From: Clostridiales bacterium
Lineage (GTDB): Bacteria > Bacillota > Clostridia > Lachnospirales > Lachnospiraceae
Direction of reading: 5' to 3'
Length of the DNA: 64,000 nt
Assembly (NCBI GenBank): GCA_012520655.1
Contig: JAAYNW010000008.1
Span: forward strand, 43,160-107,159
Shown one piece after another: positions 25,967 to 35,001 of the stretch (position 1 is the stretch's first letter; each line of letters starts with the position of its first letter). The notes under the pieces are model-generated. The model was not told the DNA's origin. It did no database searches and saw only the letters and a list, made by a program, of their open reading frames with translations. The translations under genes were made by a program, and so were the position numbers.

Positions 25967-26686
25967 ATGAATACAAAATTACAAGATATCAGAGAAGAAA
26001 TAGAGCTTCTGGCGGATGAAAAATATCGTGAGTTTCAGAGCCGCCTTCTGCCCGATGTTAAAGATTTTGTAGGTGTGCGTCTGCCCCAGCTTCGTAAAAT
26101 GGCGAAGAGGATAGCAAAGCAGGATGGGGAAGGTTATCTAAACCGGACGCTATGTCAAAAGCCTGAAGAGGAATTGTACGAAGAAATCATGTTACAAGGA
26201 ATGGTTATTGGATATATAGATAAGAGTATTTCCGATATACTTTCTTTTGCTGAGAGGTTTATCCCCAAGATAGACAACTGGTCGGTTTGTGACAGCTTCT
26301 GCAGCGGTTTGAAATGTGCCGCAAAATATCCGCAGGAAACTTGGGAATGGCTGCAGAAATACGTGCATTCGGATACGGAATTCGATATACGCTTCGGCGT
26401 AGTTATGCTTTTGAATTATTACATAAATGAACATTATATAAGGGATTTATTTTCAATATTCGACGAGATTAATCATGACGGGTATTATGTAAAGATGGCG
26501 GTCGCATGGGCAGTATCTATCTGTTATGTCAAGTACCCTGAAGATACCATGGAATATCTTAAGAAAAATCGCCTGGATGATTTTACTTATAACAAGGCGT
26601 TGCAGAAAATAGTGGAGTCTCACAGCGTGAAGGAAGAAGAAAAAGGGATAATTAAAAAGATGAAACGAGAAGGGCATGTTTATTGA
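25967..26686 (+). CDS. AlkD-like DNA alkylation repair protein
   Basis: 239-residue HEAT-like repeat protein of the AlkC/AlkD family, which excises positively charged alkylated bases such as N3- and N7-alkylpurines. It has the family core VGVRLPQLRKMAKRIAK and the DNWSVCDSF segment, where the conserved Trp and Asp contribute to lesion binding and hydrolysis. GGGGAGGAG precedes the ATG. The next gene overlaps its 3' end by 11 bases. Confidence 0.88.
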   Translation: MNTKLQDIREEIELLADEKYREFQSRLLPDVKDFVGVRLPQLRKMAKRIAKQDGEGYLNRTLCQKPEEELYEEIMLQGMVIGYIDKSISDILSFAERFIPKIDNWSVCDSFCSGLKCAAKYPQETWEWLQKYVHSDTEFDIRFGVVMLLNYYINEHYIRDLFSIFDEINHDGYYVKMAVAWAVSICYVKYPEDTMEYLKKNRLDDFTYNKALQKIVESHSVKEEEKGIIKKMKREGHVY

Positions 26687-28721
26687 TATGATTGCAAGAA
26701 AATATGGACGAGGGAGCTTTAAAAGCTTTAAAGCAGGCATAGAGCGAGAGTGGGTAGTGACAAACGGAATAGGAGGATATGCGGGATGCTCCGTTATCGG
26801 AGCCAATACGAGAAAGCATCACGGGCTTTTGGTAGCCAGCCTTCGGCCTCCGGTGGAACGGTATCTGATTCTATCCCGCATCAATGAGACTATTTCCATA
26901 AATAGAAATGAATACTCCTTGGCAGCAGTCCAAAGAAAAGGGAATATTTTGGAAGAAGGTCAGAAGTATTTGCAGCGTTTTGTATACGATACGGTTCCCT
27001 CATATATTTATCAGATCAAGGATATGTTTCTTACCAAAACAATTGCCATGGAATACGGAGAAAATAAAGTTGCCGTTTTATATGAAATAGAAAATGGCAA
27101 CAGTCCTGCGGATTTATGCCTCACACCGCTATTTAATTTCAGAGACCATGGGGGGTTTTCTCTTCCTGAGCAGCTTCGGTTTAGAACTGATTCAGCGGAA
27201 AATACAATAACGCTCATTCCGGAGACACTCCACAATACGGAATATGAAAAGTATAGAATAAAATTTTCGGTATCGGAAGGAGCTATTGCCGGAAGAAAAG
27301 AGCGTTATGATACAGATATGGAGCTTCAGACAGAAATAGATACGGGGATGAGCTCTATCGATAACAATTATGCTCCTTACGATATACAGATAGAATTAAA
27401 ACCGTATGAGAAAAAACAGGTATCCGTTATATGCTATCTGCAGGAAGGAGAGGAAAGCGGCAGCGGACAGAAAATACAAACCGCTGCTTCCATCATTGAA
27501 AAGAGCAGAAAACGAACGGTATCGTTAATAGAAAGAGCCGGCTATAGAGACGAGTTTGCAAACGCACTCGTACAGGCCGCCGATGCTTTTATCGCGGACA
27601 GAGTTTCTACCGGTAGCAAGACTGTTCTGGCAGGCTTGCCTTGGTTTACCGATTGGGGCAGAGACACAATGATTGCTCTGCAAGGATTGGCGCTTGTGAC
27701 AAAACGGTATGAAGATGCCAAGGGAATTCTGCTTACCTTTGCACAATACATAAAGGACGGATTGGTGCCGAATATGTTTCCCGATGAGGGGCAGGAACCT
27801 CTTTATAATACGGTAGATGCCTCTCTATGGTATTTTTATTCGGTATATAAATATTTGGAATACACGGGCACGCCAGAAGACTATCTCTTTGTGAAAAAGG
27901 AGATTTATCCTAAGTTAAAAGAGATTATATCATATTATAAAAAGGGTACAAAGTTTCATATTTACATGGATAAGGACAGCCTGATTCATGCGGGCGGTGA
28001 TTTGGATCAAGTGACATGGATGGACGTTCGTGTAGGAGACTGGGTAGTGACACCCAGACATGGCAAACCGGTAGAAATTAATGCACTCTGGTATAACGCG
28101 TTGAAGGTAATGGAATTATTAGCAGAACGTTATCAGGAAGATACAAAAGAATACAGCGATACGGCGGAAGCCGTAAAGGAAGCTTTTAACATGAAGTTCT
28201 GGAACGAAGAGAAGCAATGTCTGTACGATGTAGTGGAAGAAGAGGGAGAAGCCGGGGTCTATAACAACTCACAGATACGGCCCAATCAAATATGGGCAGT
28301 TTCCCTTCCGTTTACCATGCTTATGCCGGAGAAAGAAAAGAAAGTTGTGGAAACTGTCCGGTCTCATCTTTATGCAGGTTGCGGATTGCGATCTCTGTCG
28401 CCTGAAGATACGGAATACAAGGGTATTTATTTCGGAGATTTGCATGACAGAGACGCGGCCTATCATCAGGGAACCGTGTGGGCGTTTCCCCTTGGCGGCT
28501 TTATAAGTGCCTATATAAAAGTAAACGGATATAGTGAAGAAAGCAAGAGACTTGCAAGAAAAATGATAGAGCCTGTGGAAGATCATCTAGCGGACGGGTG
28601 CATTGGTTCTATAGCAGAGATCTTTGACGGAGATGCACCGCATATTTCCAGAGGATGTTATGCACAGGCATGGAGTGTTGGCGAAATACTCAGGGCATAT
28701 GTGGAGGATATACTTAAATAG
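26676..28721 (+). CDS. Glycogen debranching enzyme (amylo-alpha-1,6-glucosidase type)
   Basis: 681-residue cytoplasmic enzyme that removes alpha-1,6 branches. An N-terminal GDE_N domain (GIGGYAGCSVIGANTRKHHG) is followed by an (alpha/alpha)6 barrel (from about 270) with the family motifs FTDWGRDTMIALQG, GLVPNMFPDEG and DASLWYF. ATG 26676 overlaps the previous gene, and ATG 26688 is a second candidate better spaced from GAGAAGGG. The pathway partner glgB is 22 kb away in this window. Its 3' end overlaps the convergent VanZ gene by eight bases. Confidence 0.92.
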   Translation: MFIDMIARKYGRGSFKSFKAGIEREWVVTNGIGGYAGCSVIGANTRKHHGLLVASLRPPVERYLILSRINETISINRNEYSLAAVQRKGNILEEGQKYLQRFVYDTVPSYIYQIKDMFLTKTIAMEYGENKVAVLYEIENGNSPADLCLTPLFNFRDHGGFSLPEQLRFRTDSAENTITLIPETLHNTEYEKYRIKFSVSEGAIAGRKERYDTDMELQTEIDTGMSSIDNNYAPYDIQIELKPYEKKQVSVICYLQEGEESGSGQKIQTAASIIEKSRKRTVSLIERAGYRDEFANALVQAADAFIADRVSTGSKTVLAGLPWFTDWGRDTMIALQGLALVTKRYEDAKGILLTFAQYIKDGLVPNMFPDEGQEPLYNTVDASLWYFYSVYKYLEYTGTPEDYLFVKKEIYPKLKEIISYYKKGTKFHIYMDKDSLIHAGGDLDQVTWMDVRVGDWVVTPRHGKPVEINALWYNALKVMELLAERYQEDTKEYSDTAEAVKEAFNMKFWNEEKQCLYDVVEEEGEAGVYNNSQIRPNQIWAVSLPFTMLMPEKEKKVVETVRSHLYAGCGLRSLSPEDTEYKGIYFGDLHDRDAAYHQGTVWAFPLGGFISAYIKVNGYSEESKRLARKMIEPVEDHLADGCIGSIAEIFDGDAPHISRGCYAQAWSVGEILRAYVEDILK

Positions 28722-29376
28722 GCATACCGATAACCGTATCCCAAAGGAAATCCCAGATTGCATTGGATATAAAAGGTGCAAGAAGGAAAGTAACCAACCA
28801 AGATGTAAAGAGATAAATGTAAACTTCCCATCTCGATAGATTTTTGCGCAGCGTATCGTTAGTATCCAGGCACATGCGTCCCATGAAACGCATATCCTTC
28901 GCTTGCAGAAAAATAAAATAACCGGTTAAGGTTCCCAGGATATTCATAATCACGTCGGTAATATCCGTAGTTGCCGTAGTAGCGAGACAGTAGAGCTGCG
29001 ATAGTTCAATCAACAGAGAAAATATAATCCCGGAGAGGAGCGCCTCTTTGGCCGGTTGAAATTGTTTCCACAAGGTAGGAAGCAGCAAACCAAAGGGTAT
29101 AAATATTAAAAAGGATTGAATGTAATGTTCTAAGTTATCTTCAAAGCCATAAAAAGGGATAAAATTGAAGCTCGGATAAAAATCTATCTGATATAAAGAA
29201 GGGGTATCCGATGCCATTAAAATGGTACAGATAGCCAGGGAATAGATATAAAGCCCGAATTGATGACGCTTGGGTAATTTATATTTCCAGGTAATTACTT
29301 GTAATAAAATAAGAAAGGGGATTACCCCTATATATGCAGAAAATGTATTAACGACTAAAACAGCAAAATCCGACAT
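28714..29376 (-). CDS. VanZ-like membrane protein
   Basis: 220-residue integral membrane protein of the VanZ family with about five hydrophobic helices. It shows the family FIPFGLLLP loop and the IELSQLY motif of helix 4, followed by TDITDVIMNILG. VanZ proteins are linked to low-level teicoplanin resistance and envelope changes; no other van genes are present. GGAGGAAT ahead of ATG 29376 is preferred over the start at 29436. Convergent with the debranching enzyme. Confidence 0.88.
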   Translation of the reverse strand: MSDFAVLVVNTFSAYIGVIPFLILLQVITWKYKLPKRHQFGLYIYSLAICTILMASDTPSLYQIDFYPSFNFIPFYGFEDNLEHYIQSFLIFIPFGLLLPTLWKQFQPAKEALLSGIIFSLLIELSQLYCLATTATTDITDVIMNILGTLTGYFIFLQAKDMRFMGRMCLDTNDTLRKNLSRWEVYIYLFTSWLVTFLLAPFISNAIWDFLWDTVIGMPI

Positions 29377-29517
29377 AATATTCCTCCTGACCATAGTGTC
29401 ACAGTCTAGTATAATACATAGATGTAAATTTTTCATTAAAAATTTTTTGATTTTTAAAAATAATGGTACTTTATAACATATATATACTTTTTAACCAAAC
29501 CACTTGGAGGGAAAACT

Positions 29518-29895
29518 ATGAAACCTACCGTCTTATTATATAATTTTCAAGATAAAATCCGTAAGGATCAAATTAAAAGGATCTTATTGGTACAGCATCT
29601 TGCGATAAAAGAGATTCCAAAAGAAGAATATTCAAATCCTATAGGCTTTTATGCGGGAGTGAAAGAGATTGCTGCTTCTGAAGATAAGTATGAGGGAGAA
29701 GAGCTGGGCGATGAAATGATGGTGTTTGCCGGGTTGACGGGAGAACAGATTGACAATGTGCTGGCCGCATTTCGTAAAAATAAGTTGCAAAGGGTGAACT
29801 GTAAAGCGGTTCTTACACCGATCAACCAGTTCTGGAATGCCATACACCTATTTGAAGAGCTGAAAAGAGAGCATGAGGCTTTTCAAAAAAAGTAG
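29518..29895 (+). CDS. DUF3783 family protein
   Basis: 125 residues, small, soluble, resembling DUF3783 in the segment GDEMMVFAGLTGEQIDNVLAAF and the C-terminal RVNCKAVLTPINQFW. Function not known. TTGGAGGGAA precedes the ATG. A 73-residue protein follows with a 135-base gap; both may be transcribed together. Confidence 0.8.
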   Translation: MKPTVLLYNFQDKIRKDQIKRILLVQHLAIKEIPKEEYSNPIGFYAGVKEIAASEDKYEGEELGDEMMVFAGLTGEQIDNVLAAFRKNKLQRVNCKAVLTPINQFWNAIHLFEELKREHEAFQKK

Positions 29896-30030
29896 TTTTA
29901 AGCATTTTGCCGAAAAAAGACAGCTATGGAAGAAAGAGGATGAGTGATTAAGCCTTTACTTTCAAATACTAATTATGAACTGTCGGTTCATGGAAAATAT
30001 TATCAGAAGGTATTTGAAAGGGGCGAAATT

Positions 30031-30252
30031 ATGGATTATCAACAGCTTCCCATAGGTCTTGGCTTATCTCTCGCTATGAATCAAAGTGCAATGGACAGGT
30101 TTGCCAAAATGACCGAGGCGGAAAAAGAACAGACAATTGCGAGAAGCAGAAATGTAAAATCAAAAAGAGAAATGGATCGTATCGTCAGTTCTCTCGCAGA
30201 AGACGATGATTCAGAACTAAAAAATCTTTTTGACGGACCCTGCATCTTATAA
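30031..30252 (+). CDS. Small conserved-looking hypothetical protein
   Basis: 73 residues. An N-terminal MDYQQLPIGLGLSLAMNQSA is followed by a helical segment rich in Lys/Arg/Glu with EAEKEQTIARSRNVKSK, and an acidic C-terminal end. AAAGGGG six bases upstream selects ATG 30031 over 29944. It resembles short clostridial proteins seen at YtfJ-like loci only loosely, so I assign no function. A terminator follows. Confidence 0.65.
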   Translation: MDYQQLPIGLGLSLAMNQSAMDRFAKMTEAEKEQTIARSRNVKSKREMDRIVSSLAEDDDSELKNLFDGPCIL

Positions 30253-30276
30253 AGTGATGCGCCAATATAAATAATT

Positions 30277-30326
30277 AAGAGGTTCCAACAGGTTAGTACG
30301 GCATAACGTGTGGGAACCTCTTTATT
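30277..30326 (+). terminator. Terminator after the small protein
   Basis: AAGAGGTTCC (30277-30286) pairs with GGAACCTCTT (30313-30322), followed by TATT. The loop of 26 bases is long, with extra pairs CCAACA/TGTGG. Confidence 0.7.
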
Positions 30327-30467
30327 GACTAGCTATTAATTAATTACAAATTGCAACCACTATCTTTCAAAAATGGCGCTTCAATGTCATGCTGTGCCAA
30401 TATAGGATTATCTATAATAAAAATCAATATTCAAATATATGCATTGACCACATTGCGCACACAAAAT

Positions 30468-31301
30468 TCAAATATTTTTCACATCTTTTTGAATAAACCT
30501 AAGCCCAGTCGCAAGTATAACCCCGGCACCGCACAAAATAGCAAATGACATCCCCAACCCCGGATCCAGATCAGGAAGCAGAAGTCCCGATATTATCGTA
30601 CCGCAGAAGTTAACTAAGGCATGGAGCAGGATGGCAGCATACAGAGATTTATATTTCTCCGCGACGTAACCGAAAACAAGCCCCATGATTGCAGCATAGA
30701 TTCCCTGTATAATGTTTGCATGGAAGATACCGAAGCATGTCGCCTGAAGGAGATTGGCAATCCAGAACTTCGAAGTGAGCTTTTTTGCAAAAGACAGCGT
30801 CAAACCTCTAAAAAGCAGCTCTTCGCCGATAGGTGCAAATATAACAGTGGCAATTACAGTACCCGGTTCCAAATTATTTAATCCGCTGGACTCCAATAGC
30901 TGTACATATCCGGTGAGCATATCCGGCGCCAGATTGGATAGAACCATGAGCAGACCGGAACATGTATACTGCAAGCCTGCCATACATAACAGCATAGCAG
31001 GAATGGTCAAAAAGGAGAATCCTTTGACGGGATTACCCGGACGCTTTTTGTCCGATGCATAATAAAACCAGATGTAGGCCACAAAAATTGTTACAATATG
31101 TGAAATTAGAATTAATAACGGTGCCGCCTGCATATAGCGCGCCAGTGTCTCTGCCTGAATCTCTGCTGTAGAAGCTCCGGACATCTGCATGGATACTTGT
31201 GCGGTTAAAAATATACTGAAAGCTGTTCCGATTACAAGCTGAAGTCCGAGTCCCACAATAAGAGGAAGAAGGCATTTAAAAAAGTTTAATATATTTTTCA
31301 T
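30468..31301 (-). CDS. CPBP family intramembrane metalloprotease
   Basis: 277-residue membrane protein of the Abi/CAAX protease (Rce1-like) family. The glutamate motif GEELLFRGL and two histidine motifs, GIFHANIIQG and HALVNF, are all present, consistent with an active intramembrane protease. Substrate unknown. It lies downstream of an XRE regulator and a membrane protein on the same strand, separated by a small hairpin (31321-31343). Confidence 0.88.
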   Translation of the reverse strand: MKNILNFFKCLLPLIVGLGLQLVIGTAFSIFLTAQVSMQMSGASTAEIQAETLARYMQAAPLLILISHIVTIFVAYIWFYYASDKKRPGNPVKGFSFLTIPAMLLCMAGLQYTCSGLLMVLSNLAPDMLTGYVQLLESSGLNNLEPGTVIATVIFAPIGEELLFRGLTLSFAKKLTSKFWIANLLQATCFGIFHANIIQGIYAAIMGLVFGYVAEKYKSLYAAILLHALVNFCGTIISGLLLPDLDPGLGMSFAILCGAGVILATGLRFIQKDVKNI

Positions 31302-31349
31302 GTTTTAACTTGGCCCTTTCAGAAGTTGGAGTATTCCCCAACTTCGCAT

Positions 31350-31835
31350 TTATATTTTATAGCTATAATATTTCCTGAAAATAAGGTAAGAGAAAGTAAA
31401 AATGATAACAATCCACCAGAAACAATAGAAAATAGTACGACTGAAAAATCCTCCGATCAGCAAGGCAATATAAGAAAGGATAAAAAGCGCAAAAGTTGCC
31501 GACTGCATGGCTTTGGCAGAAATCGTCCTGTTGCGTTCATCCTGAGTTCTCAGGCGTTCTTCTTTCAATAAAGCTTCGTCCTTTAGAACTTTTTTATTCT
31601 TTATAATACTAATAATGGCTGCGAAGATAAGACCTGAGCCAACTCCTGTATACACGCCGTTTAGCCATGAATTTTCCCCGATATGCCAGAATAATTCATT
31701 GCATAAAGCAATGGCTGCGGTTATGCCACCGGCGGTAATAAGCCAATAAAAAATACGGATTCTTTTTTGAAGAATTAAAGCGAACTCCTCATTTGATTTT
31801 ACTTTTTTTCCAAATTCATTAAATAGACATATCAT
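31350..31835 (-). CDS. Four-helix membrane protein (DUF3796/DUF2178-like)
   Basis: 161 residues with four predicted transmembrane helices in two pairs, separated by a charged loop LLKEERLRTQDERNRTISAKA. That loop resembles the DER-containing loop of small membrane proteins encoded beside XRE regulators. Function unknown. Its ATG overlaps the regulator stop by four bases, so the pair is translationally coupled. Confidence 0.7.
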   Translation of the reverse strand: MICLFNEFGKKVKSNEEFALILQKRIRIFYWLITAGGITAAIALCNELFWHIGENSWLNGVYTGVGSGLIFAAIISIIKNKKVLKDEALLKEERLRTQDERNRTISAKAMQSATFALFILSYIALLIGGFFSRTIFYCFWWIVIIFTFSYLIFRKYYSYKI

Positions 31836-32041
31836 ATATTTTCCTCCTCCTTATCAAAAATAAACAATTCTTCAATAGTTACATTAAAATATTGTGCGAT
31901 CTTATGAGCAAGAACCAAAGAAGCATTATATTTGCCGCTTTCCAGAGATATAATTGTCTGTCTGGTCACGTCCACAGCGTCAGCCAATTCATTCTGCGTT
32001 ACTTTATGAAGCTTTCTCAGTTCTTGAATTTTATTTTCCAT
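31832..32041 (-). CDS. XRE-type regulator (YozG-like)
   Basis: 69-residue single-domain helix-turn-helix protein: LRKLHKVTQNELADAVDVTRQTIISLESGKYNASLVLA. This short class is typically encoded together with a membrane protein and represses its own operon. Candidate operators lie directly upstream. AAGGGATG precedes the ATG. Confidence 0.92.
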   Translation of the reverse strand: MENKIQELRKLHKVTQNELADAVDVTRQTIISLESGKYNASLVLAHKIAQYFNVTIEELFIFDKEEENI

Positions 32042-32131
32042 AAAATCACATCCCTTCCTTATAGTAAAGCAAACTTTACATTTTGAGTATAGTTTACTTT
32101 ACAAAAAATGTCAAGCAAATTTTACATTTTC
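32042..32131 (-). promoter_or_regulatory. Operator region of the XRE/membrane-protein pair
   Basis: GTAAAG-CAAA-CTTTAC (32064-32079) is a perfect 6-bp inverted repeat. AAGCAAACTTTACATTTT (32067-32084) recurs with one mismatch as AAGCAAATTTTACATTTT at 32113-32130, 46 bases on. Between them AGTTTACTTTACA is a further variant. The cluster suits repeated binding by the 69-residue regulator. The rest of the 303-base gap (32131-32274) shows nothing clear. Confidence 0.5.
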
Positions 32132-32274
32132 ATAATTAATAATTAAGTTGTCAGATTCTCTTTCAATTAATCTCATAAACCACATGCATAAAAAGGTATG
32201 ACGGCGACGTTAGGCCGCTTAAAAAATATATTCCGCATCTTAGATATTAATATCGGCATCATAGAAAAATAAGA

Positions 32275-32330
32275 TTGAAATACAATTTCAAACTTCATAT
32301 AGTAGTCATATAAACAAGTATCCATACTTG
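32275..32330 (+). promoter_or_regulatory. LytTR operon promoter with start-site inverted repeat
   Basis: TTGAAA (32275-32280), 17-base spacer, TATAGT (32298-32303). CAAGTA-TCCA-TACTTG (32315-32330) lies just downstream of the predicted start and just before the ribosome site, so it could be a repressor site or an mRNA hairpin. TTGAAA also pairs with TTTCAA four bases on. Confidence 0.55.
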
Positions 32331-32344
32331 GTAGGAGGTACCAA

Positions 32345-32785
32345 TTGAAAATACAGATAAACGAAGTGTCCTGGCAGGAGGATACGGAGGTCATTATCAA
32401 CTGTAAAAAAGTGGATGAAGAGATTATGAAGATAATAACGATGCTCCACGTATATGATAAAAAGCTGACCGGAATAAAGGGCGGGCAGATATATATATTG
32501 GATGCGTCGAAGATTCTCTATATTGATACAGTGGATAAGAAGACTTTTTTATATACGGATAGTGATGTATATGAAACACCGCTCAAGCTGTATGAGTTGG
32601 AAGAACAGCTGGATGCGGTGGGATTCTTTCGTGCTGGCAAGTCCGTCTTAATCAATTTCAATGAAATAAAAGCCCTCAAATCAGATTTAAATGGAAGAAT
32701 TCTGGTGACGATGAACAACGGAGAGCGGCTTACGGTATCAAGACAATATGCGGTGACAATTAAGAAAAAGCTGGATATTGTATAA
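32345..32785 (+). CDS. LytTR DNA-binding regulator
   Basis: 146 residues. The C-terminal LytTR domain (about 50-146) includes ILYIDTVDKKTFLYT and FFRAGKSVLINFNEIKAL, which are typical. There is no receiver domain; the N-terminal 45 residues resemble those of LytTR-DUF3021 pairs. The start is TTG at 32345 behind TAGGAGG. It heads an operon with DUF3021, an ABC ATPase and a permease, where such regulators usually control their own transporter. Confidence 0.9.
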   Translation: MKIQINEVSWQEDTEVIINCKKVDEEIMKIITMLHVYDKKLTGIKGGQIYILDASKILYIDTVDKKTFLYTDSDVYETPLKLYELEEQLDAVGFFRAGKSVLINFNEIKALKSDLNGRILVTMNNGERLTVSRQYAVTIKKKLDIV

Positions 32786-32859
32786 ATTGTGTATGGAATT
32801 ATTAAAGTTGCGGAGTTTCGCAAGCGCTTAAAAAATTATGTGGAAAGGAGCACTAAATA

Positions 32860-33351
32860 ATGAGAGAGGGAAATATCAGAAACCGGTTAGGCTTTATTTC
32901 GCAGACATTTATTATATTCGGAGTAACTGTTTTGGCAATTATGGTCATAGGCATGTTCATAGGAGAAAAGGAGGCCGAATTTTCCACATTGTTCCGTCTG
33001 GGAAACCGGGGAATTGCTTATAGGACGTTGCTTGAGTTTCTATTGTCCTCCATTTGCATATCAGGACTTGAAAGAATTTTTTTTAAAGAAGGTTTTTTCG
33101 AAAATCTGTCGTATTTGATGCGCACCGTTTTCATGCTTATCAGTGTGACTGTATTAATGGTAGTATTTATCATTTATTTCGGTTGGTTTCCCGCATATTC
33201 GTGGCAAGGCTGGCTTGGCTTCATTATATCTTTCAGCATTTGCTTCGGAGCAAGCATGTCTATAATGGTAGTAAAGACGAAATGGGAAAGTAAAATATAT
33301 GAACAGCGTTTGGAGGAATATAAGAAAAAGCATAAAAATAAAAAATATTGA
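32860..33351 (+). CDS. DUF3021 membrane protein
   Basis: 163 residues with four predicted transmembrane helices and a basic C-terminal tail (KKKHKNKK), matching DUF3021. These proteins are regularly encoded directly after LytTR regulators and may restrain them at the membrane; that role is inferred from context. GGAAAGGAG precedes the ATG. Confidence 0.85.
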   Translation: MREGNIRNRLGFISQTFIIFGVTVLAIMVIGMFIGEKEAEFSTLFRLGNRGIAYRTLLEFLLSSICISGLERIFFKEGFFENLSYLMRTVFMLISVTVLMVVFIIYFGWFPAYSWQGWLGFIISFSICFGASMSIMVVKTKWESKIYEQRLEEYKKKHKNKKY

Positions 33352-33377
33352 AAAAATAAGAAAGGAAGTGAACCTGA

Positions 33378-34226
33378 GTGGAAGCAATAAGACTGAAAAA
33401 CATCGGTAAAAATTTTGGGGAAAAGAAGGTATTAACCAATATTAATCTGGAAATAAAAGAAGGAGAAGTATTTGGTTTGCTCGGTCCGTCCGGAGCAGGA
33501 AAAACCACACTTATCAAGATACTGACAGGGCAATTGCCCGCAACCGAAGGCGAAGCGTTCGTGTTTGGGAAAGACAGTAGAAAGTTAAAAGAAAATAACT
33601 TCAGAGAAATAGGAATGGTAATGGATAACAGCGGCATATACGAACGGCTGACATGCTATGATAACCTGAAATTATTCGTTAATATATATAAGATCAATAA
33701 AAAGAAAATAGAAGAGGTTCTTAGCCTTGTGGGTCTTGGCAAGGAGAAAAGTACTCCGTCCGGAAAGCTGTCAAAGGGAATGAAGCAGCGGCTTATACTC
33801 GCAAGAGCTATCTTGCACGAACCCAAACTTCTGTTTCTGGATGAGCCGACGAGCGGTTTGGATCCGGTTACGATGAAATCAATACATGAGCTTTTATTAG
33901 AACTTAAAAAAGACGGAACAACAATATTTTTGACGACTCACAATATGGAAGAAGCGGCAAAAATGTGCAACAATATTGCCCTTCTTCACGAAGGTAACAT
34001 AATAGAATATGGGAGACCGGAGGAACTGTGCCGAAAATACAACACGGAAAACCAAATAAAAATATTTATAAAAAACGGTCAAATAATGAGCCTTGAAAAT
34101 ATTCCAGACAATGCGGCCAAAATAGAGCAGCTTTTTAAGCAGGGAGAGGTAGTCTCGATTCATTCCTCCGAACCGAATCTGGAGAAGGTATTTCTTGCTT
34201 TGACAGGAAGGAGGCTTGAAGAATGA
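33378..34226 (+). CDS. ABC transporter ATPase, drug-exporter type
   Basis: 282 residues. Walker A GPSGAGKTT, signature KLSKGMKQRL (the LSKGM form common in this class), Walker B LLFLDEPTSGLDP and switch histidine in TTHNME. The C-terminal extension from about 220 is as in CcmA-type exporters. Starts at GTG 33378 behind AGGAAGTG. The permease ATG overlaps its stop (ATGA). Confidence 0.92.
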   Translation: MEAIRLKNIGKNFGEKKVLTNINLEIKEGEVFGLLGPSGAGKTTLIKILTGQLPATEGEAFVFGKDSRKLKENNFREIGMVMDNSGIYERLTCYDNLKLFVNIYKINKKKIEEVLSLVGLGKEKSTPSGKLSKGMKQRLILARAILHEPKLLFLDEPTSGLDPVTMKSIHELLLELKKDGTTIFLTTHNMEEAAKMCNNIALLHEGNIIEYGRPEELCRKYNTENQIKIFIKNGQIMSLENIPDNAAKIEQLFKQGEVVSIHSSEPNLEKVFLALTGRRLEE

Positions 34227-34930
34227 AGGTCAGTGTTTCCCATATAGGCGCTATTTTTGTAAAGCAGTGCAAAGATGTTTTTAAAAATACACAGGTACTC
34301 GTGTTGTTTGTCATATATCCCATAGTAGCGGCAATCATGACCACATCGGTGGGGGGACAGCTCGGCCAGATGGATTTCTTTATCTCGATATTTGCCACCA
34401 TGCATGCGGTGTTTACTCCTGTGGTGGTAACGGCGTCAGTCATATCGGAAGAGAAGGAAAAAAACACTCTCAGAGTATTGATTATGTCGGGAGTACGCCC
34501 GTTTGAGTATTTAACCGGCATCGGAGGTTTTGTATTCTTCTGTACTATGCTCACAGGCAGCAGCTATTTGGCAATGGGAAGTTTCAATATGGGAACCGGA
34601 GCGGGCTTCCTGCTGTGTATGGGTATCGGATGTATCTGCTCCATCGTTCTCGGCCTTGCCATAGGGGGATTTGCCGATAACCTAATGAGCGCCAATGCGC
34701 TTGCAGTTCCTGTCAGTATGGTAATTTCTTTTCTTCCTATGATTGCTTATTTTAATAAAGCAATAGGGAGGGTGTCAAAATATATTTATGGACAGCAAAT
34801 AGGAAATTATATGCAGAATCCTTCGGGATATAATCTTACCGTAGAGATTATATCGATAGTTGCAGTTAATTTTTTACTATGCCTGGTTGCATTTATATTC
34901 GTTTTCCGTCATAATCGAATTGAAAATTAA
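34223..34930 (+). CDS. ABC-2 type permease
   Basis: 235-residue membrane protein with about six hydrophobic helices and the ABC2 EEKEKNTLRVLIMSGVRP segment after helix 2. Partner of the ATPase upstream. Substrate unknown; in this operon type peptides or antibiotics are plausible. Confidence 0.88.
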   Translation: MKVSVSHIGAIFVKQCKDVFKNTQVLVLFVIYPIVAAIMTTSVGGQLGQMDFFISIFATMHAVFTPVVVTASVISEEKEKNTLRVLIMSGVRPFEYLTGIGGFVFFCTMLTGSSYLAMGSFNMGTGAGFLLCMGIGCICSIVLGLAIGGFADNLMSANALAVPVSMVISFLPMIAYFNKAIGRVSKYIYGQQIGNYMQNPSGYNLTVEIISIVAVNFLLCLVAFIFVFRHNRIEN

Positions 34931-34935
34931 TTGAT

Positions 34936-34969
34936 AATTCTCCGGTTCCGGTAGTGGAATCGGAGAATT
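34936..34969 (+). terminator. Hairpin after the ABC permease
   Basis: AATTCTCCG/CGGAGAATT plus inner TTCC/GGAA gives a strong stem. No T-run follows (CGCGAACG), so it may be an RNA-stabilising or attenuator hairpin and not a terminator. Confidence 0.45.
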
Positions 34970-35001
34970 CGCGAACGATGGAAGGTGAAAGGACAAAAAA
35001 G

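Noticed and set aside
28714..28721. Eight-base 3' overlap of debranching enzyme and VanZ gene
   Set aside because: Such convergent overlaps are ordinary in compact genomes.
34936..34969. Strong hairpin as a standard terminator
   Set aside because: There is no T-run; it is listed only as a hairpin with low confidence.
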